Shown here: in pieces, positions 12,201 to 22,385 of the stretch
Numbering within the stretch: position 1 is the stretch's first letter
Layout: the number at the start of each line of letters is the position of its first letter
NCBI GenBank assembly: GCA_943704495.1
Contig: CALSCR010001975.1
Coordinates: 33,267 to 62,915 of the forward strand
Source: Pigoraptor chileana
Taxonomy: Eukaryota > Opisthokonta > Filasterea
Reading direction: 5' to 3'
Length of the DNA: 29,649 bases
The notes under the pieces: model-generated
What the model saw: only the letters and a program-made list of their open reading frames with translations
What the model was told of the DNA's origin: nothing
The model's database searches: none
Position numbers and translations under genes: made by a program

Positions 12201-15200
12201 CGACGGACGGCGTGACGGGAGACCGGTGCCACGCGGGGCAGTACTGCGTGCAGGGTAGCCAAAGTGGCGTCGACTGCCCCTCGGGGACGTTTTCAAACGC
12301 AACGCAGAACACTGCGCTCTCAAACTGCAACCAGTGCACCCCCGGATTTTACTGCGCGGACGCCGGCCTTACTGTGCCCACTGGACACTGTGCGGCTGGA
12401 TTTTTCTGCCCCGGAGGACAGGACGTCGCGGCTCCGCTCGCCACGCGTTGCACAATTGGCAACGCGTGTCCGATCGGCAGCAGCACACCGCAGCGGTGTC
12501 CTTCGGGAACATTCACTGACATTCCCGTGCAGAGCAGCTGCAAAACGTGTCCTGCCGGGTATTACTGCGACGCAACCGCAGCTGGAGTGTCGACTCCGAC
12601 TGAATGTCCCAAGGGCTTTTATTGCCCTGCAGGTACCAAATTCTCCAACCAGCACCCGTGCCCTGCTGGTAGTTATGGCGACAAGACTCGCCTGCAGCTT
12701 GCATCGCAGTGCACGCTCTGTCCCTCGGGATACTTTTGCGTGTCCCCGGGCATCGACAAGCCCACCGCCACGTGCGATGCCGGGTACATCTGTCTCTCTG
12801 GCGCATTCAGCAGCCACCCAACAGACAACGTCACTGGAAGTGCGTGTCCGTTGGGGCACTTCTGCCAACAAGGGACGATTACTGCCACGCCGTGTCCCCT
12901 GGGAACGTACAACAATGTCACAGGAAGCGAGGAACTGGGAGACTGCCAGCCGTGTCCACGCGGACGTTTCTGCAGCGTGATGGGTATGAGCGATCCCGCC
13001 ACCGCCAAGCCGTGCTCGGCCGGGTTTGTGTGCACGGGTGGCGCGCGGTCGCCTGAACCCGGCAGCGATGAGGAAGGATACATATGCCCCGCGGGTCGCT
13101 TCTGTCCTCAGGGAACTGTTGCCGAGTTGGGTTGCAATGCAGGCTCGTACAACCCCAACACTGGCCAGGGAGAATGCGTGGTGTGTCCCGCGGCGTCGAT
13201 GTGCGAGGCCGTCAACATGACCTCTCCACTTCCATGCCGTGCGGGCTTTTTCTGCCCCGAGGGCACTGCGATTCCCAGGCCGTGTCCCATGGGCACATTC
13301 TCGCCCTCAACAAGCCTCGCTGCCTCGGACCAGTGTCTCGGATGCTCCACCGGTATGTACTGTGCACAGCCCGGGCTCATTGCGCCGACCGGCCCGTGCT
13401 CTGCCGGATTCTACTGCCTCGGCGGAGCGACAGTGTCGAACCCCAACGGCACCGACGGCGTCAACGGTCCGTGCCCCAAGGGCAGCTTCTGCTTGGAGGG
13501 CACGACTGCCCCGGAGGCGTGTCCCGTCGGGCATATGGCACCCAATGTGGGCTCTGCCGCGCTCGCCGACTGCGTGCCGTGCGACCCAGGAACATTCTGC
13601 GACTCAAAGGGCCTGTCCTCTCCGTCTGGACCGTGCGCCGCGGGCTACTTCTGCCCGCCGACAGCCGGAAGCAGCGTGCCCAACCCGGATGCCTTCGAGT
13701 GCCCGCCCGGCTACTTCTGTCCTTCTGGGTCGTCGCACCCGATTGGATGTCCCAACGGAACTTACACGGCAACGTCGGTGAAGGCCGAGTGCGACCCGTG
13801 TCCCGCTGGGTACTTCTGCCTGCTCAACGCCACAACGCCCCTGATTTGCCCCGTTGGCCACTTCTGCGACGACGGAACAGGGGCCCCGCCCCCTTGTCCC
13901 AATGGAACCTTCAGTGAGGTGACTGGCCTCACCAGCGTGTCCGGATGCGGAACGTGTCCCGCGGGAAGTTACTGCGTAGGCGGTCGCATTGTCGACCAGT
14001 GTGCAGCGGGCTATATTTGCCGTCTTGGGTGTGACACACCCACGCCGGACGGAGTCGCATGCGGAGAACTCTGTCCGGTTGGGCATTACTGCAAAAAGGG
14101 AACTCTTATTCCCCAGGCGTGTCCGGACAAGACGTTCCGCTCCAATCCCGGCGGTGCAAAGGACACGGATTGTGCGCCGTGTCAGCCAGGCTACATGTGC
14201 TTTGACGGCGACCCAGTCATGTATCCGTGCGCGACGGGCAAGTACTGTCCTTACCAATCGGATCCAACGGACTGCCCCGTGGGCACATACAGGGACGTCA
14301 CGATGGGAGTAAACACGACAGACTGCTTTGAATGCCCTGCAAGCTACTGGTGCCGCTTCCCCGCGATGAGCAACTTCTCGTCGTCGCCGTGTCCGATTGG
14401 GCACTACTGCGAGCGCGGTGTGCTGGAGCCCACGCGGTGCCCACCAGGAACCCTGCGGAACACAACGCTCGCCGGCCAGATATCCGACTGCCAGCAGTGC
14501 TTTGGTGGCCACTATTGTCCCGTCGGTTCGACCTCCGCCAATCCGTGCAAAGGCACTACATACTGCCCCGCGGGTTCGTCGGCCGAAGTCCCCTGCCCCA
14601 GACGTTTCTACTGTCACGCGGTTGCGACGGTGCCCACCACGTGCCCAGCAAACTACTACTGCCCACCGCTCACGGATGAGCCGATTCGGTGCCCGCACGC
14701 GCACTATTGCCCCATGGGACAGGACGTGCCCATACTGTGCGACGCCGGATACAAGGCCAACTTCACGGACGACCGCAGTAGCCTCCACGCCGCCTGTATC
14801 ATGTGCCCTGCCGGGACATACGGCAGCCACCCGAACAGGTCGACGTGCGACACGTGCCCCAAAGGCTACTATTGTCCGCCAGGCACTCAGTACGCCACAC
14901 AGTTTGAGTGTCCGTATGGAAACTACTGCCCCGAGGGCTCCGGGTTCCCGACGCCATGTCCACCGGCAACGTTTGGCCCGTTTACGCTTTCTTTCAATCT
15001 GTCGCAGTGTCTTCCCTGCACAAACAACACGTACAACGACCAATACGGTCAGCGTGGGTGCTTCTTGTGCGGCAGCAGCGCCACTTCGGGCCCAGGCGCG
15101 CAGACGTGCGAGTGTACTGGCGCCTTCCGCAGCTTCCAAAAGAGCGATGCGTCCTGCCAGTGCAAGCCGGGATATCTGTTTTACGACGAGAACTTTGACC

Positions 15201-18200
15201 TTGGCACAGGTGATAGTGAGGTTGATTGCCAGCCTGTTGTGGACCCGCTCTGTACCCCTGATGAAATACGCTCGAGCATTACGAGACAGTGCGTGAAAAA
15301 ATCTGCCGCGAGCACGTTTTGTGAGCAGTTTTGCGGTGCAGCCGGGGGATCTCTCGATGAATCTCTCGGCGTCTGCGACTGTCCAACGGTCGTTTCGGAG
15401 GACTCGCTCTGCAACGCAACGTGCAGGGCGGCGCAGATTTACCTTGAGATTGTGCCGACATCGCCCACCAAAGTGCGAATTGTGAACCCAGTCTCTGGCG
15501 CCGTCGCAATCGTCGACTCGACGCAGATTCCCGGCATAAGCGGCTCGTTTGTTTGCAATGGACCGCAGGTGTGCCGCATCAATCTTCTGCAGATGCGGAC
15601 GGACGGGCCGACAGCCGTGTTCAACTCTGAGGTGGACTACTTTGTGACCCTGCTGCAAAACGCTGACGGCGTGGCGGCGTCTTCTTCGTCCAACTCCACG
15701 CGACGTCGCCGTGACGTGTCTGTGGCGGCGACGGATGGCATTCGCAATCCCATAGTGTGTGTCGTGCAATTTGAAATGGTGATATTTGATCTGTCGGCAG
15801 ATCGATCTCACTTTCCAGTGTACGACAAGGACAACCTCTTCAATACGAACCCAGACTTTGACTATGGCGCGTTCAGGCAGCTCGGCGATCTCATGTCGAA
15901 GTCAAACGCCACAATCTCAAAGTTTGTGCACTCGTTTGGCGTTCCCGGCGTGTACATATTCAGCGACAATGCAGATAAGACGCTCCTGACAACGCTCGTT
16001 GTTGTCGACGACACGTCGACGTGCGATGTGTTTGGCACCTCGCGCGTCGCCCCAATGACCATCACAAACCTCGTCAAGGCGGCCGTGTTCCAGGGGTCGA
16101 CTCCAAATGTGGAGCCCAACTGGACGATTATATTCGCCGCTCTCGGGGGGCTCGCGGGGCTGATCACGGTGCTCATATGTGTTGTCATTTGGCTGCGGCC
16201 AAAGTCGTGGGGATACGGACTGGCAGAGGCATTCAAGCCAAAGTACCGCCGCATCAACGCACCTCCGGCGACTGTTTACCTGACAAACAAGGGCGACGAC
16301 TCTGAGGGCGTCGCTGGAGGTCTGCAGGCTGCCGACACACGGCTGCTGGCGCTCGAGGGACGTGGTTCTGGCGAGGGCGCGGCCGTGGACGACGGGATGG
16401 ATGCGCTCTCTCGAAAGATTCTCGTGGAGGACTTCAACGTGCGGACGCTTTACGACAAGCTTGAAGACCAGACCATTCACGTGACGGCGCAGCTGTCAAA
16501 GCAGCAGTCGGACCTCCGCGCGTTTTACGACAGGATTGGCAAGCAGACTGAGGAACTGCGCGAAATGGTTGCCACGCTCGACCTCAGCGCACTTCTCAAG
16601 CAGCGCAAGGAGCGTCGCCAGGTCGTCAAAGCGCTCGAGAGGGAGGCAGCGGCGGCGGCGGCGTCCGACTCGCACGATGGGCAGTCTGGCGCTAAGGGCG
16701 CTGCGGACGGCCCCAAAACAGAGACAATGACGCTTGATAGGGAGGCGCGCGAACTGGACCTCATGGCATCTCTGAGTGAGCTTATTGCCCGCCTTACCCA
16801 TCCCCAACACATGCTCGCGGCGGCGGCCGGTCAGTCGTATACCCTGGGTCCCACATCGCTGCTAGGCGTGCCCACGCTGCCTGGCGGCGCACTAGATATG
16901 TCGGCGGCGGCGGCGGCGGCGCAGCGTGCAGCTGCGGTCGGTGCCGTGTCCAGCCTGATGACGCCGGCCGTTCTCTCGGAGGACGAGCCCAAGTTTGTGG
17001 GTATCGGGAAAGAGTCGTCGGTGTTGCAAGGAAGGGCTGCCGCGCCGGGTGGCGAGGGTGTGAGCATTGTCGCAAATGCGTCTTTTAGCGTTTCTGGAGC
17101 ACCCGATGCTGCGACGGCGGCGTCAATTGAGTTTGTCAACAAGCAGAAGGAGATCATGAAGATTCAGAACGCAGAGGTGCTGCAGGTGGAGCGTGCGCTG
17201 CAGGAAGACGAAGGGCGCCAGATGGATGCACAGGTGAAGGACCTCAACGCAGTGAGAGACGCAGCCATTGCAGAGGCGGAGGAAAAACTCGCAAAGAAGC
17301 TTGCCGTCCCTGGTCTTTCTCCCGAGGAAGTTGCGGAGCTCATGAACCGGCACCACGAGGACATTGACAAGCTGCGCGGGAAGCTAGACTTGGAGAAGGA
17401 GAGGCAGCAGGCGGCGCTGAGGGAGCGTCTGAAGCAGCAGCGCCTGAAAAAGATGGCGGACCTCCAGCGCGCACAGGAAGCGGCGGCGGCGGCGGCGGGT
17501 CTCAAGGCAGCGCCCCTCGCTGTGGAGGCTGCCGTCGTTGGGGAAGAGCTGCGCCTGCACGAGTGCCAGCAGGAGGCCGTGCTGGTTGATCTCGAGAGGG
17601 AAAAGGTTGCCAAAGATCGTGAGATGCAGATTGAGTCGAACATGAAGAAAGAGGACGCCGCCGCTGAGCTTGTTTCCGACGCCCTGGATGCAATGGGCGG
17701 GCTCAATGAAGAGCAGAAGGAGCGGATTCTTCGGGGCGGCGAGAAGGCAATGGCAGTGTTTGCCAAGACGCTCGCTGAACGCCGCGATGCGCAGGAACAG
17801 CTTCTCCGCAAGCGCATGTCGGCGCGGAAGGTCACAAAGCTCGCGCAACTGCAGAAGGCGCAAGAGGAGGAGAGGAAGGCATATCAGGAGCTGATGGAGG
17901 AAGAAGAGTTCACGGAGGAAGCGAAGACCACGGGACTCAAGGCGCTTGATGAACGCCACCGCATTGAGCGCGACACGCTGACGACCGAGCTGGACATTGA
18001 GGAGGCGCGCGCGATTGCAGTGGTTTACGAGGCCGCGGCGAAGACCCGGATGGTCGAGATACAAGAGCAGGCGAAGCGAACCGTCATGGACGCAGCCATT
18101 CACGCGAACCTAACCGAGGAAGAGAAGCGCAAGGTAATGCAGCTGCTCGTCGACAACATGAAGGAGGCCGACCGCACTGTGGATGCGAGCAGACTGCGCC

Positions 18201-21200
18201 AGCAACAGAGCCTCGCGATGAAGCTACAGGCGAGGAAGCGTCTGAAGGAACAACAGGCCCTCCGTCTTGCCGAGGAGGCAGCGGCCAAGCGTCTCGTTGC
18301 AAACCAGGCCAAAGTGCTGTCGGACATTGCATCGCAGTCACTCGGGGGCACCGCGACAGCAGTCGTCGTCCCCGAGGTGCGTCTCCCGTCAGCGCCGACG
18401 GTGGAGGAAGAGTCTCTGCATCGGCAACAAGAGCGCTTGCAGCACGACATGGACGCACGCCACGAAGAGGAGTCCCGATCCCTTGCAGAGAAGCTCGACA
18501 AGGATGCCACGCATGAGGAGCGGTCTGCGAGTGAGCAGCTGTCCCTCAAGAAAGAGCAGGTGTGTTTGCGTGATTTGTTGTGCATGCGTGTGTGTGAGAG
18601 TGTGTATGTGTGTGGTGAAGTTTCTCTAGCTTGAGACAATTCTTTGCTTCTTCATTGCTGTGTGTGATTGTTGTTTTATTTTCTGTGTTTTTGTTTTTTT
18701 TCCAAACATTGTTTGCTCATCCGATCTTTTGCATCATGCCATTTTCTTGCTTGCAACAACAACAACCACCACCAACAACAACCAACACACCACAGATTTT
18801 GAGAGAGAGAAAAAACCGCATGGCTGCGGAACTTGCGGCGCGCACCGATCTGTCGGCAGAAGACATGCAGCGAATGCTTGAGCTGCATCACCGCGAACTC
18901 GGCGAGCTGGAGCACAGTCTCGATCAAGAGAAGGCGCGCCAAGAAGCTGCTCTTCGCGAGAAGCTGTTGTCACGGCGGGCAAAGGCAAAGGACGCACAGC
19001 AACGCCGACAGGAGATTGAGAAGCGGAAGGAGCTACTGGAGCAGCGGCGGGAAGTGTCTGATCTCCGCACGCAGCAGGTGAAGGAGGCCGAGAAGGCGGC
19101 CATGATCGCCGGTATACAGGAGAACTCGCCCGACCAGGCCGAGCAGATCATCCAGGCCGTGCTCGAGCGCAGGCACCAGCGGGAGGCGCAGGACCTGGAG
19201 CGTGAATATGAGGAGGAGAAGAAGGTCGCGGTTGATCTTGCCGTGCAGGCACTTCTCGATCGCGCCGACCAAGAGCGCGACAAGCTCACGACTGCCCACG
19301 AAGCGCAAATGCGCGAACTCATGGACTCTGTTGGTAGCATTCCCGAGGATGAGGTGGAGCACAAGCGCACACAGCTTCTCAACCGTCAGCAGATTGAGCT
19401 CAGCCAGCACGATCGCAAGTACGCCGACGAGAGGCGCCGACTCGAGCAGGACAGCCTCGCCGCCCTCGAGGTCAAGTTTGCGCACGCGCGGCTGTCACTC
19501 CGCGAACGTCAGATACAGGAGTTTGCCGAGGCCCTGAAGGAGCTGACGCCAGAGCAGGCGCTGAAGAACGGACGGCCGGAAGAGGCGGAAGCAGCGGCAC
19601 GTGGTCTTGAAGAGCTGAGGATGAATCTTGAGAGCGAGCGCATTGCCAACGAGGAGCGCATCCGGGAGGAGCGAGAGGCGTTTGAGGCGGAGGAGAAGCG
19701 CCGGATGGACGAAGAGCTCGCTGCCTTTGACAAGGAGCTCGACGACGAGAGGAAGAAGGAGTCGGAACGCACGAACAAGGCCATTGACGAGCTCACCAAG
19801 CGCAAAGAGAGGCTTCTTGAGGAGCGCAAGACCAAGCTGCGCGACGAAATTTCCAAGATGGGCGAGGTGTCTGTTGGCGACCGCGACGCTCTCCTGAAGC
19901 AGCACAAGGAGGAGCTTGCCAAACTGGAAAACGCCCTCGATGCTGAGCGCATCCGCCAGCAGGCCGTGCTAAAGGAAAAGCTCGCGCGGAAGCGGGACGA
20001 AAAGCGCAAGCTCAAGATGAAGCAAATCGAGGCCGAGTCCGCCGATCGCCTGCAGGAAGAGGAGGAGCGACTGCGGGAGGACCGCCAGCGCGTCAAGGCC
20101 GAAGAAATGCGTGTCATCCAGGAGACGGTCGCGCCGTCGCTCGCCGTCGTAGTTCCCCTGACACCCCAGGTGTACGTCACAAACTCTGTCGAGGCGTCGC
20201 CGGTCAAGCCAGCGCCCCAGCAGCCGCTGTCTGCCGCCGCACTCGCGCTCTCGCCAATGATGCGTCCGGCGGTGGTCCCGCAGGCCGGATTTGGACCGTC
20301 CCCGGCGATGCTCCAAATCATTCCGCAGCAGCAGCAATTGCAAGTGGGACAGCCGCTGCCCGCAATGTCCGATGCCGAGCTGTTTGAGCTCGTCATGGCG
20401 TCGCCGCTGTACGAGAAGCTCAAGGAGCTCGAGGCGATGCTCAGGCGGCGCCAACCGGGCGGCAACGGCAGTGCGCCCGCGTCACTCGCAGCCAGCCGCC
20501 TACCGTCATCGCAGGCTCCGGCCGCGACGGGTGTGCCGCTTTCGGGTATTCCTGGGAACTACGAGCCTTATGTGGACCCTCGGGATGCAAAATGGTCGTG
20601 CGAGGGTCAATTGGTGCCCGTCGACCTTGCGGATCTCGCGCCAAAGGAGTTTGTCGTGTACAAGTTTGGGCTGTTTGTGATCGACATGGTCAGCGTGCAC
20701 CTGCGCGTGGCGCCCATTTCGCTCCTTCTAGCGTCGAAGCTTCCTCCCAACGCCAACTCGCGCAACGCCTTCAGGAATTCCGTGCACTATGATGCCGGAA
20801 ACAGGGTTGCGTTTGTGCGGAGGGAGCGTCTGGAGACTGTCGGTGAGCTTCTCCTCCTTCTCACCCACACGATTGCTCACGTGAAGGTTGGTCAGATGGC
20901 GGACGACCTCGATCACGCGTTCACCACCGAGTTTCACCGTGCACTCCGCCTCTGTCTTGAGGATATGTTCTTCCTGCGGGGACGCCGGCAGCAGGGCGTC
21001 GAAATGGGTGGGCAAAAGCATGCGCTATCAATCGTCGAGGCAATGTTCGATCGTGCCAAGACCACGACGGACAAAGCGCCAGTCGTCGCAGAGTTGCTTG
21101 AGCTACGCCTTGCAAGCGCCGACGACCAAGATTCCGCCCACGACACGCTCATGGAGCGCCTGGAAAAGTACGGACGCTTTGCGATGGGCGCATCACTCAA

Positions 21201-21810
21201 GCGACACATTGGTCGCATTGAGGCCGAATTTGCCGGGGAAGATCTTACAAACTCGCTCTCTGTCGCTGAAGTTGAGCGTCGCATTGCCAGCCTTGGCAGC
21301 AGCCGGCGGTCGGACGCGCCCCCAGACGGCGCTATGGCGTCCAGGTCGACAGCGGCGGCCGCGGGAGCATCAGGAAGCGCGCGGCCCCAGCCCCTTGTGC
21401 GCCGCGGATCCCTCAAGGGCAGTGGCGTGGAAAAGCCGCCGTCGGACCCTGTTGCATACCGCAACTTTGTGCAGGGGCGCGTGTCTGAGCTCCATGACGA
21501 TCTGGACACCGCCAACGCAGAGTACATTGCGCTGATGAAGCAGTCGCGCGATTTGAACAACGCAGTGCGCGCCCTCGAGAAGGAGCTGCGCGTGGAAATG
21601 GACGTGCTGGGGTCAATCAGCGACGGCGACGCAGAGAGATTTGCGCGGCAGCAGGCCATTGTGAAAGAGGCGACGGCCAAACTGAGTAAGGTGCGCTCTA
21701 ATCTCGGGAATGTGAACGCGCGCCAGGATGCGCTGTCGAGACGCATTGCCCGCCTCAAGGAGGACGTGCACGCTAAGCAGGCCGACCTCAATGCCGGCGC
21801 CCGTGTATAA
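210..21810 (+). CDS. giant GCC2/GCC3 cysteine-repeat type I membrane protein (5' partial)
   Basis: Exons are 210-398, 602-718, 888-18559 and 18796-21810 (TAA at 21808). The first three joins are phase 1 and the last is phase 0, giving about 6,996 residues. The N-terminus lies beyond the contig edge. The order is: about 5,180 extracellular residues of C-P-x-G-x-Y/F-C type repeats rich in N-glycosylation sequons; an EGF/TNFR-like end of the cysteine region (about 15100-15230); a cysteine-poor membrane-proximal domain with an RRRR site; one transmembrane helix (16124-16195); and about 1,790 cytosolic residues of charged coiled coil with poly-Ala linkers. Near the C-terminus is a compact domain with an HTIAH motif, followed by a final coiled coil. 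The repeats match the GCC2/GCC3 (putative ephrin-receptor-like) family. No kinase or other catalytic domain is visible. A cell-surface adhesion, sensing or coat role is inference. The 17.7 kb exon without an intron is exceptional beside its intron-rich neighbours. The downstream neighbour is convergent. Confidence 0.92.
399..601 (+). other. intron of the giant receptor gene
   Basis: Donor gtatgg at 399 and acceptor ctctgcag ending at 601. Splicing joins G|GG and gives the continuous repeat text CPRG-TFSN. The intron is phase 1 and contains a GTGTGTGTGT stretch near 422. Reading through it would break the cysteine pattern. Confidence 0.85.
719..887 (+). other. intron of the giant receptor gene
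   Basis: Donor gtgtgtgc at 719 and acceptor tttttgcag ending at 887, phase 1. The join reads SKDG-DGICVPCP and restores the repeat pattern. The 39-residue exon before it and the 63-residue exon before that are both flanked by phase-1 introns. Confidence 0.85.
2107..15060 (+). repeat. long (~78-80 residue) GCC2/GCC3 cysteine repeat units
   Basis: The typical unit has eight cysteines in the order CPxGTYxNxTG - C - CPAGxYC - xGLxxPTGxC - xAGYFC - xxGxxxPxPxDGxTG - CPxGxYCPxGSxxPxP. One clear pair of units is encoded at about 6547-7014. Roughly 50 or more such units fit in this span, some of them truncated. Eight cysteines suggest four disulfides per unit. NxT/S sequons recur at the same place (SNATQ, NNITG), implying a heavily glycosylated rod. 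Function is not established. Confidence 0.8.
4991..13150 (+). repeat. four-copy higher-order repeat, 2,040 nt (~680 residues) per copy
   Basis: Three independent signatures recur with nearly the same period. The codon pair aligned to the D/E-Y of a V(D/E)Y-type motif starts at 5681, 7721, 9755 and 11795 (spacing 2040, 2034, 2040). The YQD-x2-GQS motif has its Gln or equivalent at 6401, 8429, 10475 and 12515 (2028, 2046, 2040). The Y/F-M-N motif lies at 4991, 7031 and 9056, with its degenerate equivalent at 11339. Copies are clearly diverged in nucleotide sequence. Degenerate edge copies may exist near 3690 and 13835. Boundaries given here are arbitrary, set at the YMN marker. Confidence 0.85.
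15100..16120 (+). other. membrane-proximal ectodomain of the giant protein
   Basis: After the last GCC-type unit there is a short EGF/TNFR-like cysteine cluster (CECTG ... CQCKPGY) and a second cluster (FCEQFCG ... CDCP). About 220 residues poor in cysteine follow. The end of this part contains a pattern FxxPGVYxFSD followed by a beta-rich stretch and one cysteine (VVVDDTSTC). This resembles cupredoxin-like beta-sandwich segments. That fold assignment is inference from pattern only. Confidence 0.5.
15701..15712 (+). other. tetra-arginine, furin-like cleavage site
   Basis: Four consecutive Arg codons follow an N-S-T sequon and precede Asp, giving STRRRRD in a serine-rich loop about 140 residues before the transmembrane helix. 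This satisfies the proprotein-convertase consensus R-x-K/R-R. Cleavage here would leave a short membrane stub. Whether it is cut cannot be told from sequence. Confidence 0.45.
16124..16195 (+). other. single transmembrane helix of the giant protein
   Basis: Twenty-four uncharged, hydrophobic residues starting TIIFAALGGLAG and ending CVVIWL are followed by the basic stop-transfer R-P-K. The preceding side is cysteine-rich and glycosylated. The following side is charged and cysteine-poor. The topology is therefore type I. Confidence 0.9.
16646..17497 (+). repeat. GCG-triplet poly-Ala tracts in the cytosolic region
   Basis: Three runs of about six alanines are encoded largely by uninterrupted GCG codons, at 16646-16663, 16904-16921 and about 17480-17497. 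They lie in low-complexity linkers around the coiled coil. Pure GCG runs are prone to length change. Confidence 0.7.
17312..19996 (+). repeat. repeated helical module in the cytosolic coiled coil
   Basis: A ~45-residue module L-(S/T/N)-x-E-x3-x-L-L-x2-H-x-E-x2-x-L-x3-L-x2-E-x2-R-Q-x3-L-x2-K/R-L-x2-R appears several times. Clear copies start near 17312 (GLSPEEVAELMNRHHED), 18844 (TDLSAEDMQRMLELHHRE) and 19860 (VSVGDRDALLKQHKEE). Weaker copies start near 17697 (GGLNEEQKERIL) and 18106 (NLTEEEKRKVMQLL). Between them lie highly charged heptad-like helices. One copy lies on either side of the intron at 18560-18795. The role is unknown; a rigid cytoplasmic stalk or scaffold is inference. Confidence 0.6.
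18560..18795 (+). other. intron of the giant receptor gene
   Basis: Donor gtgtgttt at 18560 and acceptor caccacag ending at 18795, phase 0. It joins KKEQ to ILRERKN within the coiled coil. Its 5' half is TG-rich and its 3' end is a CAA/CCA-rich tract. Reading through it ends at a TGA at 18632. Confidence 0.85.
20560..20985 (+). other. conserved-looking globular domain with HTIAH motif near the C-terminus of the giant protein
   Basis: About 140 residues break the coiled coil and have balanced composition: a PRDAKWSCEG start, a hydrophobic beta/alpha segment (EFVVYKFGLFVIDMV), an NSRNAFRNS motif, a VAFVRRERLETVGE motif, then LLLLTHTIAHVKVG. The HTIAH (20866-20880) is an HxxxH pattern like the zinc-binding core of gluzincin peptidases, but Thr replaces the catalytic Glu. 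I do not recognise a named family. I infer a folded domain, possibly a degenerate metallopeptidase-like or metal-binding one. Confidence 0.5.
21400..21411 (+). other. PKA-type phosphorylation motif RRGS-L
   Basis: In the linker between the HTIAH domain and the last coiled coil the protein reads VRRGSLKG, an exact R-R-x-S-hydrophobic consensus for cAMP-dependent kinase. This is only a motif match. Confidence 0.35.
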
Positions 21811-22385
21811 TTTACGAGGAGAGGGCGTCGATTTTCGTTGTCTTTCCTTTTCCTTCCGTTTCTGTTTGGATGTGGGACTGACGTCCTGCACAAACTGAGC
21901 AGAAACGAAACAAAAAATACGAAACAAAAAAAAATTTCATGGATTTGTTTGTTATGTCGTGCGTGTCAGTTTGCGTTTCATTTTTGTGTGTGATGCGGTT
22001 GTGCAAAATTGTACATGAAAAATTTATTGTTACGTTGGTTGATTGTTTGTTGTGCTTTGTTTTTATGTGTGTGTGTGTGTGTTTGCATATTCATTATTGG
22101 CGTGTCGTAAATACTCGTGTGCCTGTGCTTGCGTGTGCGTGCGTGCGTGCGTCTTCCATGTGTGTGCCGTGTGCGCCATATCTGGTGCGCTTCTGTGTTT
22201 TTTCCTCTTCCCATAACGTTATCGTGGGGAATCCGTATCAATTGCCAGTGCCTCATACCAATGAAGGGTATTGAACTATCTAACGTCCCTAGTCTGTCAT
22301 CACGCCGAGGGACGCCGTTTGGTCAACCATTTCGGTCGAATTGCATGCATCACACAGGTTTGCAATGGTCCACTTATAGATAAGT

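Noticed and set aside
4991-13150. Super-repeat as a recent assembly duplication
   Set aside because: Copies differ widely in nucleotide sequence and have unit-level indels, so they are old duplications and not an assembly artefact.
13604-15811. 735-codon open frame on the minus strand
   Set aside because: It is the antisense shadow of the cysteine-repeat exon. The translation is Arg/Ala/Val-rich with no domain, and the + strand frame carries the coherent repeat pattern.
18561-18634. Stop codon of the giant frame at 18632 as the natural end of the protein
   Set aside because: The residues after KKEQ are translated TG-rich intron. Splicing at 18560/18795 continues the same coiled-coil module in frame.
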